64,000 bases of DNA from a bacterium BMS3Abin03 (lineage in GTDB: Bacteria > Bacteroidota > Ignavibacteria > Ignavibacteriales > Ignavibacteriaceae): assembly GCA_022340715.1 (NCBI GenBank), contig JAJDNK010000033.1:1-64000 (forward strand), in the 5' to 3' direction. The translations under genes and the position numbers were made by a program. This document shows, one piece after another, positions 36,662 through 46,215 of this stretch (its first letter is position 1; the number at the start of each line of letters is the position of its first letter). The notes beneath the pieces were generated by a model. It was not told where the DNA came from, ran no database searches, and saw only the letters and a list, made by a program, of their open reading frames with translations.

Positions 36662-37315
36662 TCAATTACCTGCTTTCAAAACAGTCCCAATTTGTGAAGC
36701 ATCGTTAAATAATTCTTCAGTTAATATAAGATTGTCTCTGATTTTTACATCACCGTTAGAAAGACATCTTGCAAGCCATGTATTACAAGTATTGAAAAGA
36801 TAATACTCTCCATTTGCTTTGAAGAATATTATCCGATCCAATCCTGCTTTACTTAGAATAATGGGTTTGGAATTATGATCTCTATAAACAGTATTGCTTA
36901 TATATGTTACAATTTTTTTTAACTGTTTTTCTGAAATCTCCAGGCGTACAACTATTTCAGAAAAGTGGAAATAAGATTTTTGGGATAGAGCAATTCCTTC
37001 CATTCTTAATGTACTGGGAGTTTTAATGAATAGGGCTTTCATCGCTAAACCGGAATCGAATCCCGGATATTGATAAAATTCCGCATCACCCCAGCCAATA
37101 TCAATCAGGTTATATTTCTCAAATAGTTTTGCCTCGGGAAAAATAGTTGTATCAATGGACTTGTTCTGGATTACGATTGCCGTGTGCCAGCGCTGCTTAA
37201 TCAGATAGATTTCAATTTTGTCGTCATTAAATTGAGTTGTATTTTTGCTTTCAACCAAATGAGGGGAAGTATTAAGAAAAAAATATATTACGGGGAAGAT
37301 TAATAATCTTAACAT
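36662..37315 (-). CDS. DUF2459 (TIGR02117) secreted or membrane-anchored protein
   Basis: From ATG 37315 the protein has 217 residues. One hydrophobic N-terminal segment (about 1-16) is followed by the DUF2459 core: RWHTAIVI, GWGDAEFYQYPG, and CNTWLARCL, whose histidine and cysteine suggest a papain-like (NlpC/P60-related) fold. No function is established to my knowledge. The gene is convergent with the S46 peptidase (25 bases) and divergent from the isoaspartyl peptidase. Confidence 0.78.
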   Translation of the reverse strand: MLRLLIFPVIYFFLNTSPHLVESKNTTQFNDDKIEIYLIKQRWHTAIVIQNKSIDTTIFPEAKLFEKYNLIDIGWGDAEFYQYPGFDSGLAMKALFIKTPSTLRMEGIALSQKSYFHFSEIVVRLEISEKQLKKIVTYISNTVYRDHNSKPIILSKAGLDRIIFFKANGEYYLFNTCNTWLARCLSNGDVKIRDNLILTEELFNDASQIGTVLKAGN

Positions 37316-37379
37316 AATTAATCTCGGCTTTTTACTGTCATATAAATTAAAGCGAATTATTATGAGAATCATATCATCA

Positions 37380-38321
37380 ATGAAATTTTTAATTATTTGT
37401 TATCTGCTGGTATTTAGTAATATTATTTTATCCCAATCGCAGGGGAAGTATACAATAGTTATTCATGGTGGTGCTGGTTATATTCCTGCTGATATCAGCC
37501 AGAATGTTAAGGATGCATATTTACAAGCATTAAGTGACGCATTGAATATAGGAAGAAAAATTTTAGAATCGGGTGGAACAAGCTTAGATGCTGTAGAACA
37601 GGTTATTCGTTTTTTTGAAGATGATTCAATTTTTAATGCGGGAAAAGGTGCGGTATTTACAGCAGAAGGAACACACGAGCTTGATGCATCAATAATGAAT
37701 GGAAAAGATTTAAGTTGCGGTGCCGTTGCAGGGGTAAAAACAATTAAGAATCCAATCTCTCTCTCAAGACTTGTAATGGAAAAAACCCCACACGTGCTTT
37801 TCACAGGAGAAGGAGCATATAAGCTTGGTAAAAAGTTCGGAGTTGATATAGTTAATAATCATTATTTTGATGTCGTAAAAAGATACGAGCAGTGGAAAAA
37901 GAAGCATGATGAAAACGTTAAAGGTACAGTTGGTTGTGTTGCTATCGATGAATATGGAAATATTGCTGCAGGAACTTCTACCGGCGGACTTACTGATAAA
38001 TGGGCAGGCAGAGTTGGCGATTCACCTTTAATAAATGCGGGAACTTATGCAAACAATAAAACCTGCGGTGTTTCCTGTACGGGACAGGGGGAGCTTTTTA
38101 TTAGGAATACCGTTGCTTTTAATGTTTCCGCCTTAATGGAATATAAAGGTTTGTCGCTTCAGGAAGCGGCTGAGGAAATTATTAACAGACTGCCCGAAGG
38201 TAGCGGTGGTCTGATTGCTGTTGATAAAGACGGAAATTATGTCTTTGTTTTTAATACAAGCAGTATGCTTCGTGGTATTGCAAATGCAGAAGGAAAATTT
38301 GAAACAGCTATCTGGAAATAA
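37380..38321 (+). CDS. Isoaspartyl peptidase/L-asparaginase (Ntn hydrolase), exported
   Basis: The 313-residue protein has a signal peptide (about 1-18, ending ILSQ) and the plant-type asparaginase fold. IHGGAG is at 28-33, NAGKGAVFT near 86-94, and the autocleavage site GTVGCVA has nucleophile T183; GTSTGGLTDKWAGRVGDSPLIGAG-like sequence follows. The enzyme self-cleaves before T183 and hydrolyses isoaspartyl dipeptides or asparagine. An in-frame ATG at 37362 would add six residues. Together with the neighbouring S46 peptidase it suggests peptide scavenging in the periplasm. Confidence 0.9.
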   Translation: MKFLIICYLLVFSNIILSQSQGKYTIVIHGGAGYIPADISQNVKDAYLQALSDALNIGRKILESGGTSLDAVEQVIRFFEDDSIFNAGKGAVFTAEGTHELDASIMNGKDLSCGAVAGVKTIKNPISLSRLVMEKTPHVLFTGEGAYKLGKKFGVDIVNNHYFDVVKRYEQWKKKHDENVKGTVGCVAIDEYGNIAAGTSTGGLTDKWAGRVGDSPLINAGTYANNKTCGVSCTGQGELFIRNTVAFNVSALMEYKGLSLQEAAEEIINRLPEGSGGLIAVDKDGNYVFVFNTSSMLRGIANAEGKFETAIWK

Positions 38322-38333
38322 ACTGGAGCAAGT

Positions 38334-38846
38334 ATGAAACCAAATCCCGGCGATTATGCACCTTATTACGATCAATATATTAGTCTTCTTCCCGATGAAG
38401 ATATTTTAAAGATTTTAGAAAACCAGATGAATTCTTCCGAGGAATTTTTAAGAACATTCTCCGAAGAGCAGGGTAATTATTCTTACGCTGAAGGTAAATG
38501 GACAGTTAAAGAAGTAATTGGACATATAATTGATACCGAAAGAGTGATGGCTTATCGCGCTTTATGTTTTAGCCGGGGAGAAAAACAATCTCAACCCGGA
38601 TTTGAACAGGACGATTATATTATCAACGGTAACTATAACGATAGAACTCTGGATGATTTGATAGGTGAGTTAAAAGCTGTAAGAACTGCCAACCTGATAA
38701 TGTTTAGAAGTTTTTCGGATGAAATGTTAAAACGTGGTGGAATTGCCAGCGACAATAAAATAAAAGTTCTCGCTCTTATTTATATAATTGCAGGACACGA
38801 AAGACATCATATTAGGATTCTAAGAGAAAAGTATCTGCAGAAATAA
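38334..38846 (+). CDS. DinB-family protein
   Basis: The 170-residue four-helix protein of the DinB/YfiT type has metal-binding histidines in VIGHIIDTE (about residue 63) and GHERHHI (about 155-161). WTVKEVIGHI and MAYRALCFSRGE are typical. Members are metal-dependent thiol transferases or of unknown role. GGAG lies 7 bases before the ATG. It follows the isoaspartyl peptidase by 12 bases and is convergent with waaA (2 bases). Confidence 0.85.
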   Translation: MKPNPGDYAPYYDQYISLLPDEDILKILENQMNSSEEFLRTFSEEQGNYSYAEGKWTVKEVIGHIIDTERVMAYRALCFSRGEKQSQPGFEQDDYIINGNYNDRTLDDLIGELKAVRTANLIMFRSFSDEMLKRGGIASDNKIKVLALIYIIAGHERHHIRILREKYLQK

Positions 38847-38848
38847 TT

Positions 38849-40126
38849 TTAAATAACTTTCTTAATTTCTTTTATTATTTTTTCTGTCGCTCCGGTATTC
38901 TCGTGAACGTATTCAAATGATATTTTACCTTTTCTTTCTCTCAGTTCTTTATCATTGAACAAAGTACGTAATCTTCGGTAGGCTTCTCTTTTTCCATAGA
39001 TCATTAAACCGCCACCCCGTTTATGAAGCTGCCTGGCTTCCTGCGAGTTTTCGATTTTTGGTCCGAACATAACAGGTATTCCATAAACCGCAGCTTCCAG
39101 CACATTATGTACGTTCTGCTTAAAGCTTCCGCCTATAAATGCAACATCTGCGTAGGTATAAAGTGTTAAAAGTATACCGATCGAATCAACAATTATTACT
39201 CTTTCATCAGAATAATTATTTAAATGCGAAAACCTGATTGTTTTCAGGATACCTGCAAATTCATTTTCTATCTTTTCTAAATGAAGCAAAGTTGGTTCAT
39301 GTGGCGCAATGATCAGCATTACATTTTTATCGAACTTTGCTAATTTCACGAACGCCGGCAGAATTACTTCTTCATCCTGTTCCCAGGTACTACCCGCCAC
39401 AAAAACTTTTTTATTTTCAATAACAGTTTTGTTAATAAGTCTTTTATCGCGTGCCTGCATGCTTTTCTGAAGTACACGATCAAAACGTGTGTCCCCAACT
39501 ACCTTTATTTTTTCATCATCGCAATTAAATAATTTAAATCCTTCAGCATCGGATTGAGATACTGTTAGAAATCCTGAAAAATTTGAATACAATGCTTTAT
39601 GAAATGATTTCATAAATGGTAAGGTGCGTAAAGAATCCTTTCGCATTGTCGCATCTACAATAAATACCGGGTAATTGAGTTCTTTTAGTTTGTAAATCAC
39701 GTTAGGCCAGATATCATAGCGCATCATAATTGCGAGATCGGGTTTCACAATTCTTACAAACTTATCGGCGTTGCTTTTCGTATCGAATGGCAAGTAAGAA
39801 ATTAAATCTGCATAAGGATACTTCCTCGAATTTTCATAACCGGATGGTGAAAAAAATGTAATAATGATATTGACATTTTGTTCTGCTTTTAGTTTTTCTA
39901 TGATTGGTTTTGCCTGCTCAAATTCTCCGAGAGATGCGGAGTGAAACCAGATATTTTTTTTCCTTGGTTTGAGCTGCTTCATTTCGACTATCAACTCTTC
40001 AAAAACACGCTTTCGTCCTTCTATTCCTTTTTTCACTTTCTGATTGATAAGTCCGAATATCTGTAAAATCAAACACAGTGTTGGAAGAAATATTACGTTA
40101 TAAAAAATCGACCAGAATTTTTTCAT
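38849..40126 (-). CDS. waaA: 3-deoxy-D-manno-octulosonic acid (Kdo) transferase
   Basis: WaaA adds Kdo to lipid A at the cytoplasmic face, linking lipid A and core synthesis. The 425-residue protein has a membrane anchor (about 5-25), the acceptor-side WFHSASLGEFEQAKPII with the catalytic glutamate near 68, and the nucleotide side IIAPHEPTLLHLEK and GGSFKQNVHNVLEAA. The length is normal. It overlaps the upstream GT9 gene by four bases, forming an LPS core operon. Confidence 0.93.
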   Translation of the reverse strand: MKKFWSIFYNVIFLPTLCLILQIFGLINQKVKKGIEGRKRVFEELIVEMKQLKPRKKNIWFHSASLGEFEQAKPIIEKLKAEQNVNIIITFFSPSGYENSRKYPYADLISYLPFDTKSNADKFVRIVKPDLAIMMRYDIWPNVIYKLKELNYPVFIVDATMRKDSLRTLPFMKSFHKALYSNFSGFLTVSQSDAEGFKLFNCDDEKIKVVGDTRFDRVLQKSMQARDKRLINKTVIENKKVFVAGSTWEQDEEVILPAFVKLAKFDKNVMLIIAPHEPTLLHLEKIENEFAGILKTIRFSHLNNYSDERVIIVDSIGILLTLYTYADVAFIGGSFKQNVHNVLEAAVYGIPVMFGPKIENSQEARQLHKRGGGLMIYGKREAYRRLRTLFNDKELRERKGKISFEYVHENTGATEKIIKEIKKVI

Positions 40127-41109
40127 GTAGCTACAAATGATTTAAGTTTATTATAGGCGAGCTGTGGGGAAATATCAAGCATACATTTAAAATGTTTTTT
40201 TGGACATTTATTTTTACCTATATGACTGCAGGGCCTGCATGATAGATTACTGTTTTCGAGCACAATGCTTTTAGTTTTATAAGGGAAAAAACCGAATTCG
40301 CGTACTGTGGAACCAAAGAATGCTATTACTGGTACTTTTACAGCGGTCGCAACGTGCATTAAACCGGAATCGTTGCAGAAAATTGCTTTACACGATTTCA
40401 CATCCGCTGCTGTTTGCAGAATATCATCATTGTTGGAAAGATCGATTGCATTTGGCAATCCACTTCTTATTTCATTACAAAGTTGGTTATCGATCTTTCC
40501 TCCAAACAGTACAACTTGGTAACCATTTTGTTCAAGAAGTTTACTGAGCTCTATATAATAATCTGTAGACCACCTTTTAGTAAAATGTTTTGCTCCCGGA
40601 CAAAGACCGATCAAGTTTGCAGTGTCACCCTCAAAGTGAAAAGAATTTCTATCGGTGAATAAATCTAATCCTTCATTATCCAATTCAAACTCACCGATAG
40701 TCTTAGCATATTTTTCAGGAACAGGCAGTGCATTCTTCAGCTTGTTTATTTTAAAATAAACAAGTAAAAATTTCCTGAAATTATTCTTGTTAAGTGAAAC
40801 AATTTCAGCACCACAGTTTTTTAATAATTTTTTTGATCTGATATTATTTTGAAGATCGATAATCAGATCATAATTATTTTTTTGAATCACCGATCCGATT
40901 TTATCATTTCCATCGTTAGTGAATAAGTGAATATTATTTATATATGGATTTAGCTTTAACAGATCGTAGTATTCTTTTCTTAGCACAAAGTCGATCTCTA
41001 TGTCAGGATATTTTTTTTTAATAGTCCTGATCAGGGGAGTTGTAAGTAGTATATCCCCGAGAGAGCTCAGACGTACAACAAGTAATTTTTTAACTTTTTT
41101 AAGATTCAA
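40123..41109 (-). CDS. Family 9 glycosyltransferase (heptosyltransferase-like)
   Basis: The 328-residue protein opens with LLVVRLSSLGDILLTTPLIR, the ADP-heptose transferase signature. It has GLCPGAKHFTKRW (about 164-176) and FCNDSGLMHVATAVKVPVIAFFG for the sugar nucleotide. A basic, cysteine-rich tail (CRPCSHIGKNKCPKKHFKC) recurs in the family. With waaA, translated from an overlapping start, it should build the LPS inner core. It has a good promoter at 41137-41169. Confidence 0.88.
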   Translation of the reverse strand: MNLKKVKKLLVVRLSSLGDILLTTPLIRTIKKKYPDIEIDFVLRKEYYDLLKLNPYINNIHLFTNDGNDKIGSVIQKNNYDLIIDLQNNIRSKKLLKNCGAEIVSLNKNNFRKFLLVYFKINKLKNALPVPEKYAKTIGEFELDNEGLDLFTDRNSFHFEGDTANLIGLCPGAKHFTKRWSTDYYIELSKLLEQNGYQVVLFGGKIDNQLCNEIRSGLPNAIDLSNNDDILQTAADVKSCKAIFCNDSGLMHVATAVKVPVIAFFGSTVREFGFFPYKTKSIVLENSNLSCRPCSHIGKNKCPKKHFKCMLDISPQLAYNKLKSFVAT

Positions 41110-41136
41110 GATATTTAATAATTATTGAATATTGCA

Positions 41137-41169
41137 CAAATTTATAGAAATATGCAGATCATAGCCAAA
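41137..41169 (-). promoter_or_regulatory. Bacteroidota-type promoter of the GT9-waaA operon
   Basis: On the minus strand TTTG (41169-41166), 21 bases, then TAAATTTG (41144-41137). This matches the -33 TTTG / -7 TAnnTTTG promoter of Bacteroidota. It ends 27 bases before the start codon. Confidence 0.65.
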
Positions 41170-41228
41170 CGGGTTGATGTTTGCACTTAACACATTTATT
41201 TTTACAAATGTAATTATGAGGAATTAAT

Positions 41229-41492
41229 ATGGGCTCATTACCGCCACCAAAAACAAGAGAATTTGCAGATTCGACCATTGAAAAGAAAGTGTACAATATT
41301 GTACAATGGTTCAGTACGTTTCTGCCGATAGAAAATGATAGAAACAGGCTAGGATTCGGTTTGTACAAATATATGACGGGGGAGGGCGATCCACCGGAAA
41401 TACTTGTTAAAACTTCCAAGCTGAAATTGAGCGGGATTACACCAAAGGAATTTGCTGATAAGATAAGTACGGAACTCGAAAAGATTAAATAG
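41229..41492 (+). CDS. Small hypothetical protein, 87 residues
   Basis: The reading frame has GAGGA about 7 bases before the ATG. The soluble product is mixed alpha/beta and has no signal or membrane segment. Features are a PPPK start, a central VYNIVQWFSTFLPIENDRNRLGF and a helical, lysine/glutamate-rich end (GITPKEFADKISTELEKIK). I do not recognise a family. It sits alone between a divergent LPS operon and the convergent fbp gene, and the codon use looks like that of its neighbours. Confidence 0.65.
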   Translation: MGSLPPPKTREFADSTIEKKVYNIVQWFSTFLPIENDRNRLGFGLYKYMTGEGDPPEILVKTSKLKLSGITPKEFADKISTELEKIK

Positions 41493-41574
41493 TTTAGACG
41501 AATATTAATTTAGTTCTTTAACGATTTTTCTTTTATTCACTTTCTTTCAAAAATTTTTCAACCATATTTACATC

Positions 41575-42543
41575 TTATTCACTCCCAACAAATATCGGCA
41601 CACGCTGATGTAAATTCTCAGGCTTGATATCAAGTATTCTTTGCTTTCCATCTATTGCCTTACCGCCTGCCTGTTCGATGATAAATGCTACCGGGTTGCA
41701 TTCATACATGAGCCTTAATTTTCCATTTGGATTTCTGGAATCAGCAGGATACATAAAAATTCCACCATACAGTAAATTCCTGTGAAAATCTGCGATCATG
41801 GAACCTATATATCTTCCGGTATAAGGTCTGCCTGTTTGTTCATCTTCTTCCTGCAGGTACTTTATATATTTTTTTAATCCAGGATGCCAGTAAAGGTAAT
41901 TACCTTCATTGATACTATAGATTTTTGATTTTTTCGGTGTCTGAATATTTTTATGTGAAAGAATGAATTCACCGAAAGCGGGATCTAATGTAAAACCATG
42001 AACACCATTGCCAGCAGTGTAAACCAATATTGTACTCGATCCGTAAACAACATAACCAGCGGCTACCTGTTTAAAGCCTTGTTGAAGACAATCTTCGAGT
42101 GTTCCGGGTTCTCCTGCAGGAGAAACACGACGATAAATAGAAAAGATTGTTCCTATACTAACATTCGCATCGATGTTTGACGATCCGTCCAGAGGATCAA
42201 ATAAAAGCACATACTTACCTATGTTATATTTAGGTGGTATATGAATTATATCTTCCTCCTCTTCGGAAGCCATAACACAAAGATGTCCGCCGTGATCCAT
42301 TGCCCATATCAGCATATCGTGTGCAAAAATATCGAGCTTCTTAACACGTTCTCCGTGAACGTTACTGTCACCTGTGAAACCGAGTATATCAACCAGACCT
42401 GCTTTATTAACTTCAAGTGAAATTACTTTTGCCGCCAAAGATAAATCGTGCAGAAGGCCTGAAAGTTCACCGGTTGCGTGAGGATGTTTCTTTTCTTCTT
42501 CGATAATATGACGGGCTAAGGTTAAGAATTTTATCTTTGCCAT
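41575..42543 (-). CDS. fbp: Fructose-1,6-bisphosphatase class I
   Basis: This gluconeogenic enzyme hydrolyses fructose 1,6-bisphosphate. From ATG 42543 it has 322 residues; GTG 42549 is in frame two codons upstream. The metal-binding motif [10 protein letters not shown] is intact, and so are [36 protein letters not shown] and the C-terminal [10 protein letters not shown]. It lies 25 bases after an ABC exporter gene in the same direction, so it is probably carried on that transcript, although the functions seem unrelated. Confidence 0.95.
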   Translation of the reverse strand: MAKIKFLTLARHIIEEEKKHPHATGELSGLLHDLSLAAKVISLEVNKAGLVDILGFTGDSNVHGERVKKLDIFAHDMLIWAMDHGGHLCVMASEEEEDIIHIPPKYNIGKYVLLFDPLDGSSNIDANVSIGTIFSIYRRVSPAGEPGTLEDCLQQGFKQVAAGYVVYGSSTILVYTAGNGVHGFTLDPAFGEFILSHKNIQTPKKSKIYSINEGNYLYWHPGLKKYIKYLQEEDEQTGRPYTGRYIGSMIADFHRNLLYGGIFMYPADSRNPNGKLRLMYECNPVAFIIEQAGGKAIDGKQRILDIKPENLHQRVPIFVGSE

Positions 42544-42568
42544 ATTCACACTTTCTGCTAATAATAAA

Positions 42569-44359
42569 TTAAGATGCAGCTAGTTCCTGGTCTTTGTATT
42601 GCAGTTGATATAATCGATAGTAAATTCCTCGCTTTGCAAGAAGCTCCTGGTGATTTCCTGTTTCCCGGATTTCACCTTTATGCAATACAATAATTTTATC
42701 GGCATTTTGAATTGTTGATAACCTGTGCGCGATAACAATTGCAGTTCTTCCTACGAGTAATTTCTCAATAGCTCTTTGGATCAATTGTTCGGCTTCAGTA
42801 TCGACGCTTGAAGTCGCTTCATCAAGAATTAAAATCTGTGGATTATAAGCCAGCGCACGTGCAAAAGATATTAATTGTTTTTGTCCCACACTAAGAGTTG
42901 CACCACGTTCTTTTACTTCTTCTTCATACTTGTTAGGCAACTGATCAATGAATTCATCGGCGCCTACAATTTTAGCTGCTTCAATTATTTTTTCTCGTGT
43001 AATGTTCTCATTATTGAGATTAATATTTGATTCAATATTTCCCGAAAACAGGAATACATCCTGCAGAACAATCGATATAAATTTTCTTAGATCCTTTTTA
43101 TCCAATGTTTTGATGTTTATACCATCTACGAGAATTTCCCCTTTGTTGATATCATAAAACCTTGTCAGGATGTTAATCAAACTTGTTTTACCCGCACCGG
43201 TATGACCTACTATAGCGACTGTTTCACCGGGATTAATAGTAAATGAAATATTTTTTAGTACGTAGTCATCTTCATTGTATGCAAAGCATACATCTCTGAA
43301 CTCTATTTTGCCATCGATCTTTTCCAGCTTTTTTGGGTTCTCAGGATTTTTAATAAATGTTTTATTATCAAGAAGCTTAAATATTCTTTCCGATGAAGCC
43401 ATTGCTGTTTGCATAATGTTATATTTTTCCGAAAGATCACGAATCGGTCTGAAGAACATTTCCGTGTATTGAATGAAAGCGAATAAAACACCAATTGTTA
43501 AGGTACTTTGAATCACCTCGCCGCCGCCGTACCATATAATTAAACCGATCGCAATAGAACTGAGTAATTCGACACTTGGGTAAAAAACGGCATAATAGAA
43601 AATCGATTTTATATTAGCTGTACGATAATCGTTATTAATATTGGAAAATTTTTCGAGTTCGCTTCGTTCTTTATTGAAAATCTTAACTACATTCATTCCC
43701 GTAATGTGTTCCTGCATGTATGAATTCAACCGCGCAAGATGAAGCCTTACATCGCGGTAACTCTCCCTTGCTTTTCTGCGGAAAAGAAAAGTTCCATAAA
43801 TAAGAACCGGTAAAACAGATAAAGTTACAAACGACAACTTAACATCCATGAAAAACATAAATGCAAGTATCCAGACAATTATAAAAACATCACTGAATAC
43901 CATAACAATACCGGATGAAAAGAGTTCACCGAGAGCTTCAACATCGTTTGTTGCCCTTGTTACAATTCGTCCGATTGGTGTTTTATCAAAAAACTTAAGA
44001 GCTAATTTCTGTATGTGATTAAAAAGTTGTGTTCTTAAATCATAAAGAGTTCTCTGCCCAAGATACTGAGTGAAGTAAGTTAATAAATATTGCATTACTG
44101 CCTGAAATAATAAAGAGGCAAACAAAAGTATGCCGATCAACATCAAACCATTATAGTCGGAACTGGCAATATATTTATCTATTGCAATTTTTGTGAGGTA
44201 AGGACGCACCGGTCCCAATGCCGCCACTAGTACATTTAATAATATTGCAAAGATTACATAGTGCTTATACGGTTTTACATAACTGAGCAATCTTTTCATC
44301 AACCTGGCATCGTATGCTTTACCAAGTACCTCATCTTCACTGTTATAATCGTTGGCCAT
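42569..44359 (-). CDS. ABC exporter half-transporter, catalytic-site subunit
   Basis: The 596-residue protein has six membrane helices (about 33-310) followed by an ATPase domain (about 350-590). Walker A is GHTGAGKT (385-392), Walker B has the catalytic glutamate E514 (LDEATSS), and the H-loop is AHR. Its own signature motif is the non-standard LSVGQ (489-493). With the partner at 44363-46111, which has FSGGQ but aspartate in place of the glutamate, it forms one good and one degenerate ATP site, as in TM287/288 and BmrCD. It starts 3 bases after the partner gene. Substrate unknown: lipid or drug. Confidence 0.9.
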   Translation of the reverse strand: MANDYNSEDEVLGKAYDARLMKRLLSYVKPYKHYVIFAILLNVLVAALGPVRPYLTKIAIDKYIASSDYNGLMLIGILLFASLLFQAVMQYLLTYFTQYLGQRTLYDLRTQLFNHIQKLALKFFDKTPIGRIVTRATNDVEALGELFSSGIVMVFSDVFIIVWILAFMFFMDVKLSFVTLSVLPVLIYGTFLFRRKARESYRDVRLHLARLNSYMQEHITGMNVVKIFNKERSELEKFSNINNDYRTANIKSIFYYAVFYPSVELLSSIAIGLIIWYGGGEVIQSTLTIGVLFAFIQYTEMFFRPIRDLSEKYNIMQTAMASSERIFKLLDNKTFIKNPENPKKLEKIDGKIEFRDVCFAYNEDDYVLKNISFTINPGETVAIVGHTGAGKTSLINILTRFYDINKGEILVDGINIKTLDKKDLRKFISIVLQDVFLFSGNIESNINLNNENITREKIIEAAKIVGADEFIDQLPNKYEEEVKERGATLSVGQKQLISFARALAYNPQILILDEATSSVDTEAEQLIQRAIEKLLVGRTAIVIAHRLSTIQNADKIIVLHKGEIRETGNHQELLAKRGIYYRLYQLQYKDQELAAS

Positions 44360-44362
44360 GAC

Positions 44363-46111
44363 TTATTTTAATTCCTCCAATTCTTCTTCAAGTAATTGCT
44401 TGTAGTGCAAGCTGGCATAAATTCCATCCCTCGCAACAAGCTCCTCGTGTTTTCCCTGTTCCGCAATATTACCTTCGTGCAAAACTATGATATGATCTGC
44501 ATCTTTCACTGTAGAAATCCGATGACTGATAAATATGCTTGTTCTACCGTTCATAAATCGTTTTAAATTCTTTAGAATTTCTTCTTCGGTATTTGTATCA
44601 ACTGAGGAAAATGAATCATCTAGGATTAATATCTTCGGATCAGTTGCCAATGCACGTGCAATCGAGCATCGCTGTTTTTGTCCACCAGAAAAAGTTATCC
44701 CTCTTTCTCCAACTATTGTATTATATTTAAGAGGGAAATCTTCAACGTCTTTATCGAAATAAGCTATACCCGAAACTTCATAAACTCTTTTCGGATCTAT
44801 TTCTTTTAATCCATAGCTTATATTGTTCATTACTGTATCGGAAAATAAGAATGGTTCCTGCGGTACGATGCCGATATTTTTTCGTAAAACATCAAGGGGA
44901 ATTTGTTTTAAATTTTTTCCATCAATAAAAATTTCGCCTTCAGTGCAATCATACAATCTTGGTATGAGATTGATAAAAGATGTTTTTCCTGATCCTGTAT
45001 AACCCATTATTGCAATAGTTGAACCTGCGGAAATTTTAAGATCTACATCCTTTAAAATCCATGGATGAACCTCACTATACCTGAAGGAAACTTTTCTTAA
45101 ATCAATCTCGCCGTGAATATTTTTAATTGAATGGTCTGTGTTTTCATCGTCTTCAATTTCGTAAGATTGATTGAATATCTTATTCAATCTTCTCATGCTC
45201 GCCTCACCCTGCTGGATAAGATTAATTACCCACCCGAGTGCTATCATTGGCCAGATAAGTATTCCGAGATAGACTATGAACGCTGCTATTTCCCCAAGAT
45301 CCATTGTCCCGTTAATTGTTTTTGTTCCGCCAACCCAGATGACTATGATGATCGACAAACCCGTTATCAGGAATAGTATAGGCATAAAGAACGCCTGGAT
45401 TTTAACAAGTGCCAATTCTTTTTTCATATAATCTTTACTTTCCATAGCATACCTGTCCATCTCACTTTGCTCTCTAACATATGATTTAACTACACGGATT
45501 CCGGAGAAACTTTCCTGAACCATTGTTGTTAATTGGGAAAACTTTTCCTGTATGATCGTGAATTTTTCATGGATTTTTTTTCCAACTTTGTAAATCAATA
45601 TGGACAGAAACGGCAAAGGAAGCAGGGCATATATAGTAAGTTCGGCATTAAGCATAAGCAGAATAACAAGGACAATCAACAAACGTGTTATCGTATCAAC
45701 TGAATACATTACTGCCGGTCCTAAAAACATTCTAACTGCATTTATATCGTTTGTGGCATGAGCCATAATGTTACCGGTTGAATTATTCTGGAAAAATCTA
45801 AGTGGCAGTCTTTGAATATGAGCCCAGAAATCTCTTCTGAGATCATATTCAATCTCCCGTGAAACAACGATAATGGTTTCGCGAATTAGAAACCTGAAAA
45901 TCCCGGCAAACAGGGAAGCTCCTACAATAAACAATGCATATTTCAGTAATTGTGCTTCGGTTGCATTATGCTGCAAAGCGTTTATCGAATCTTTTAAAAG
46001 AAGCGGGACATAAACGGAGCCTGCATTAGATAAAAGAATAAAAATAAAGCCTAAAAACAGCTTCTTTTTATATCTGGCGAAATATTTTAGAAGTGTACGG
46101 AGATTTTTCAT
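44363..46111 (-). CDS. ABC exporter half-transporter, degenerate Walker B subunit
   Basis: The 582-residue protein has six membrane helices (about 18-300) and an ATPase domain (about 335-575). Walker A GYTGSGKT (370-377), signature FSGGQ (474-478) and H-loop histidine H530 are normal. The residue after the Walker B aspartate is D499 (LDDSFSS), where an active site needs glutamate. That is the mark of the non-hydrolytic site in heterodimeric exporters. It is the first gene of the pair; fbp follows the second. Confidence 0.9.
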   Translation of the reverse strand: MKNLRTLLKYFARYKKKLFLGFIFILLSNAGSVYVPLLLKDSINALQHNATEAQLLKYALFIVGASLFAGIFRFLIRETIIVVSREIEYDLRRDFWAHIQRLPLRFFQNNSTGNIMAHATNDINAVRMFLGPAVMYSVDTITRLLIVLVILLMLNAELTIYALLPLPFLSILIYKVGKKIHEKFTIIQEKFSQLTTMVQESFSGIRVVKSYVREQSEMDRYAMESKDYMKKELALVKIQAFFMPILFLITGLSIIIVIWVGGTKTINGTMDLGEIAAFIVYLGILIWPMIALGWVINLIQQGEASMRRLNKIFNQSYEIEDDENTDHSIKNIHGEIDLRKVSFRYSEVHPWILKDVDLKISAGSTIAIMGYTGSGKTSFINLIPRLYDCTEGEIFIDGKNLKQIPLDVLRKNIGIVPQEPFLFSDTVMNNISYGLKEIDPKRVYEVSGIAYFDKDVEDFPLKYNTIVGERGITFSGGQKQRCSIARALATDPKILILDDSFSSVDTNTEEEILKNLKRFMNGRTSIFISHRISTVKDADHIIVLHEGNIAEQGKHEELVARDGIYASLHYKQLLEEELEELK

Positions 46112-46215
46112 AAAAAAGTTTTGGCGCTAAAGTTAATCAAAATCTTCTTTGTAAGAAAAATAATTCCCTGTGGAATATGATAATGATCACGTAAAAGATT
46201 ATGAATGGATGAGTT

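Noticed and set aside
41159-41419. 86-residue minus-strand frame
   Set aside because: It is antisense to the 41229-41492 gene, which has the better start signal, and it shows no recognisable domain.
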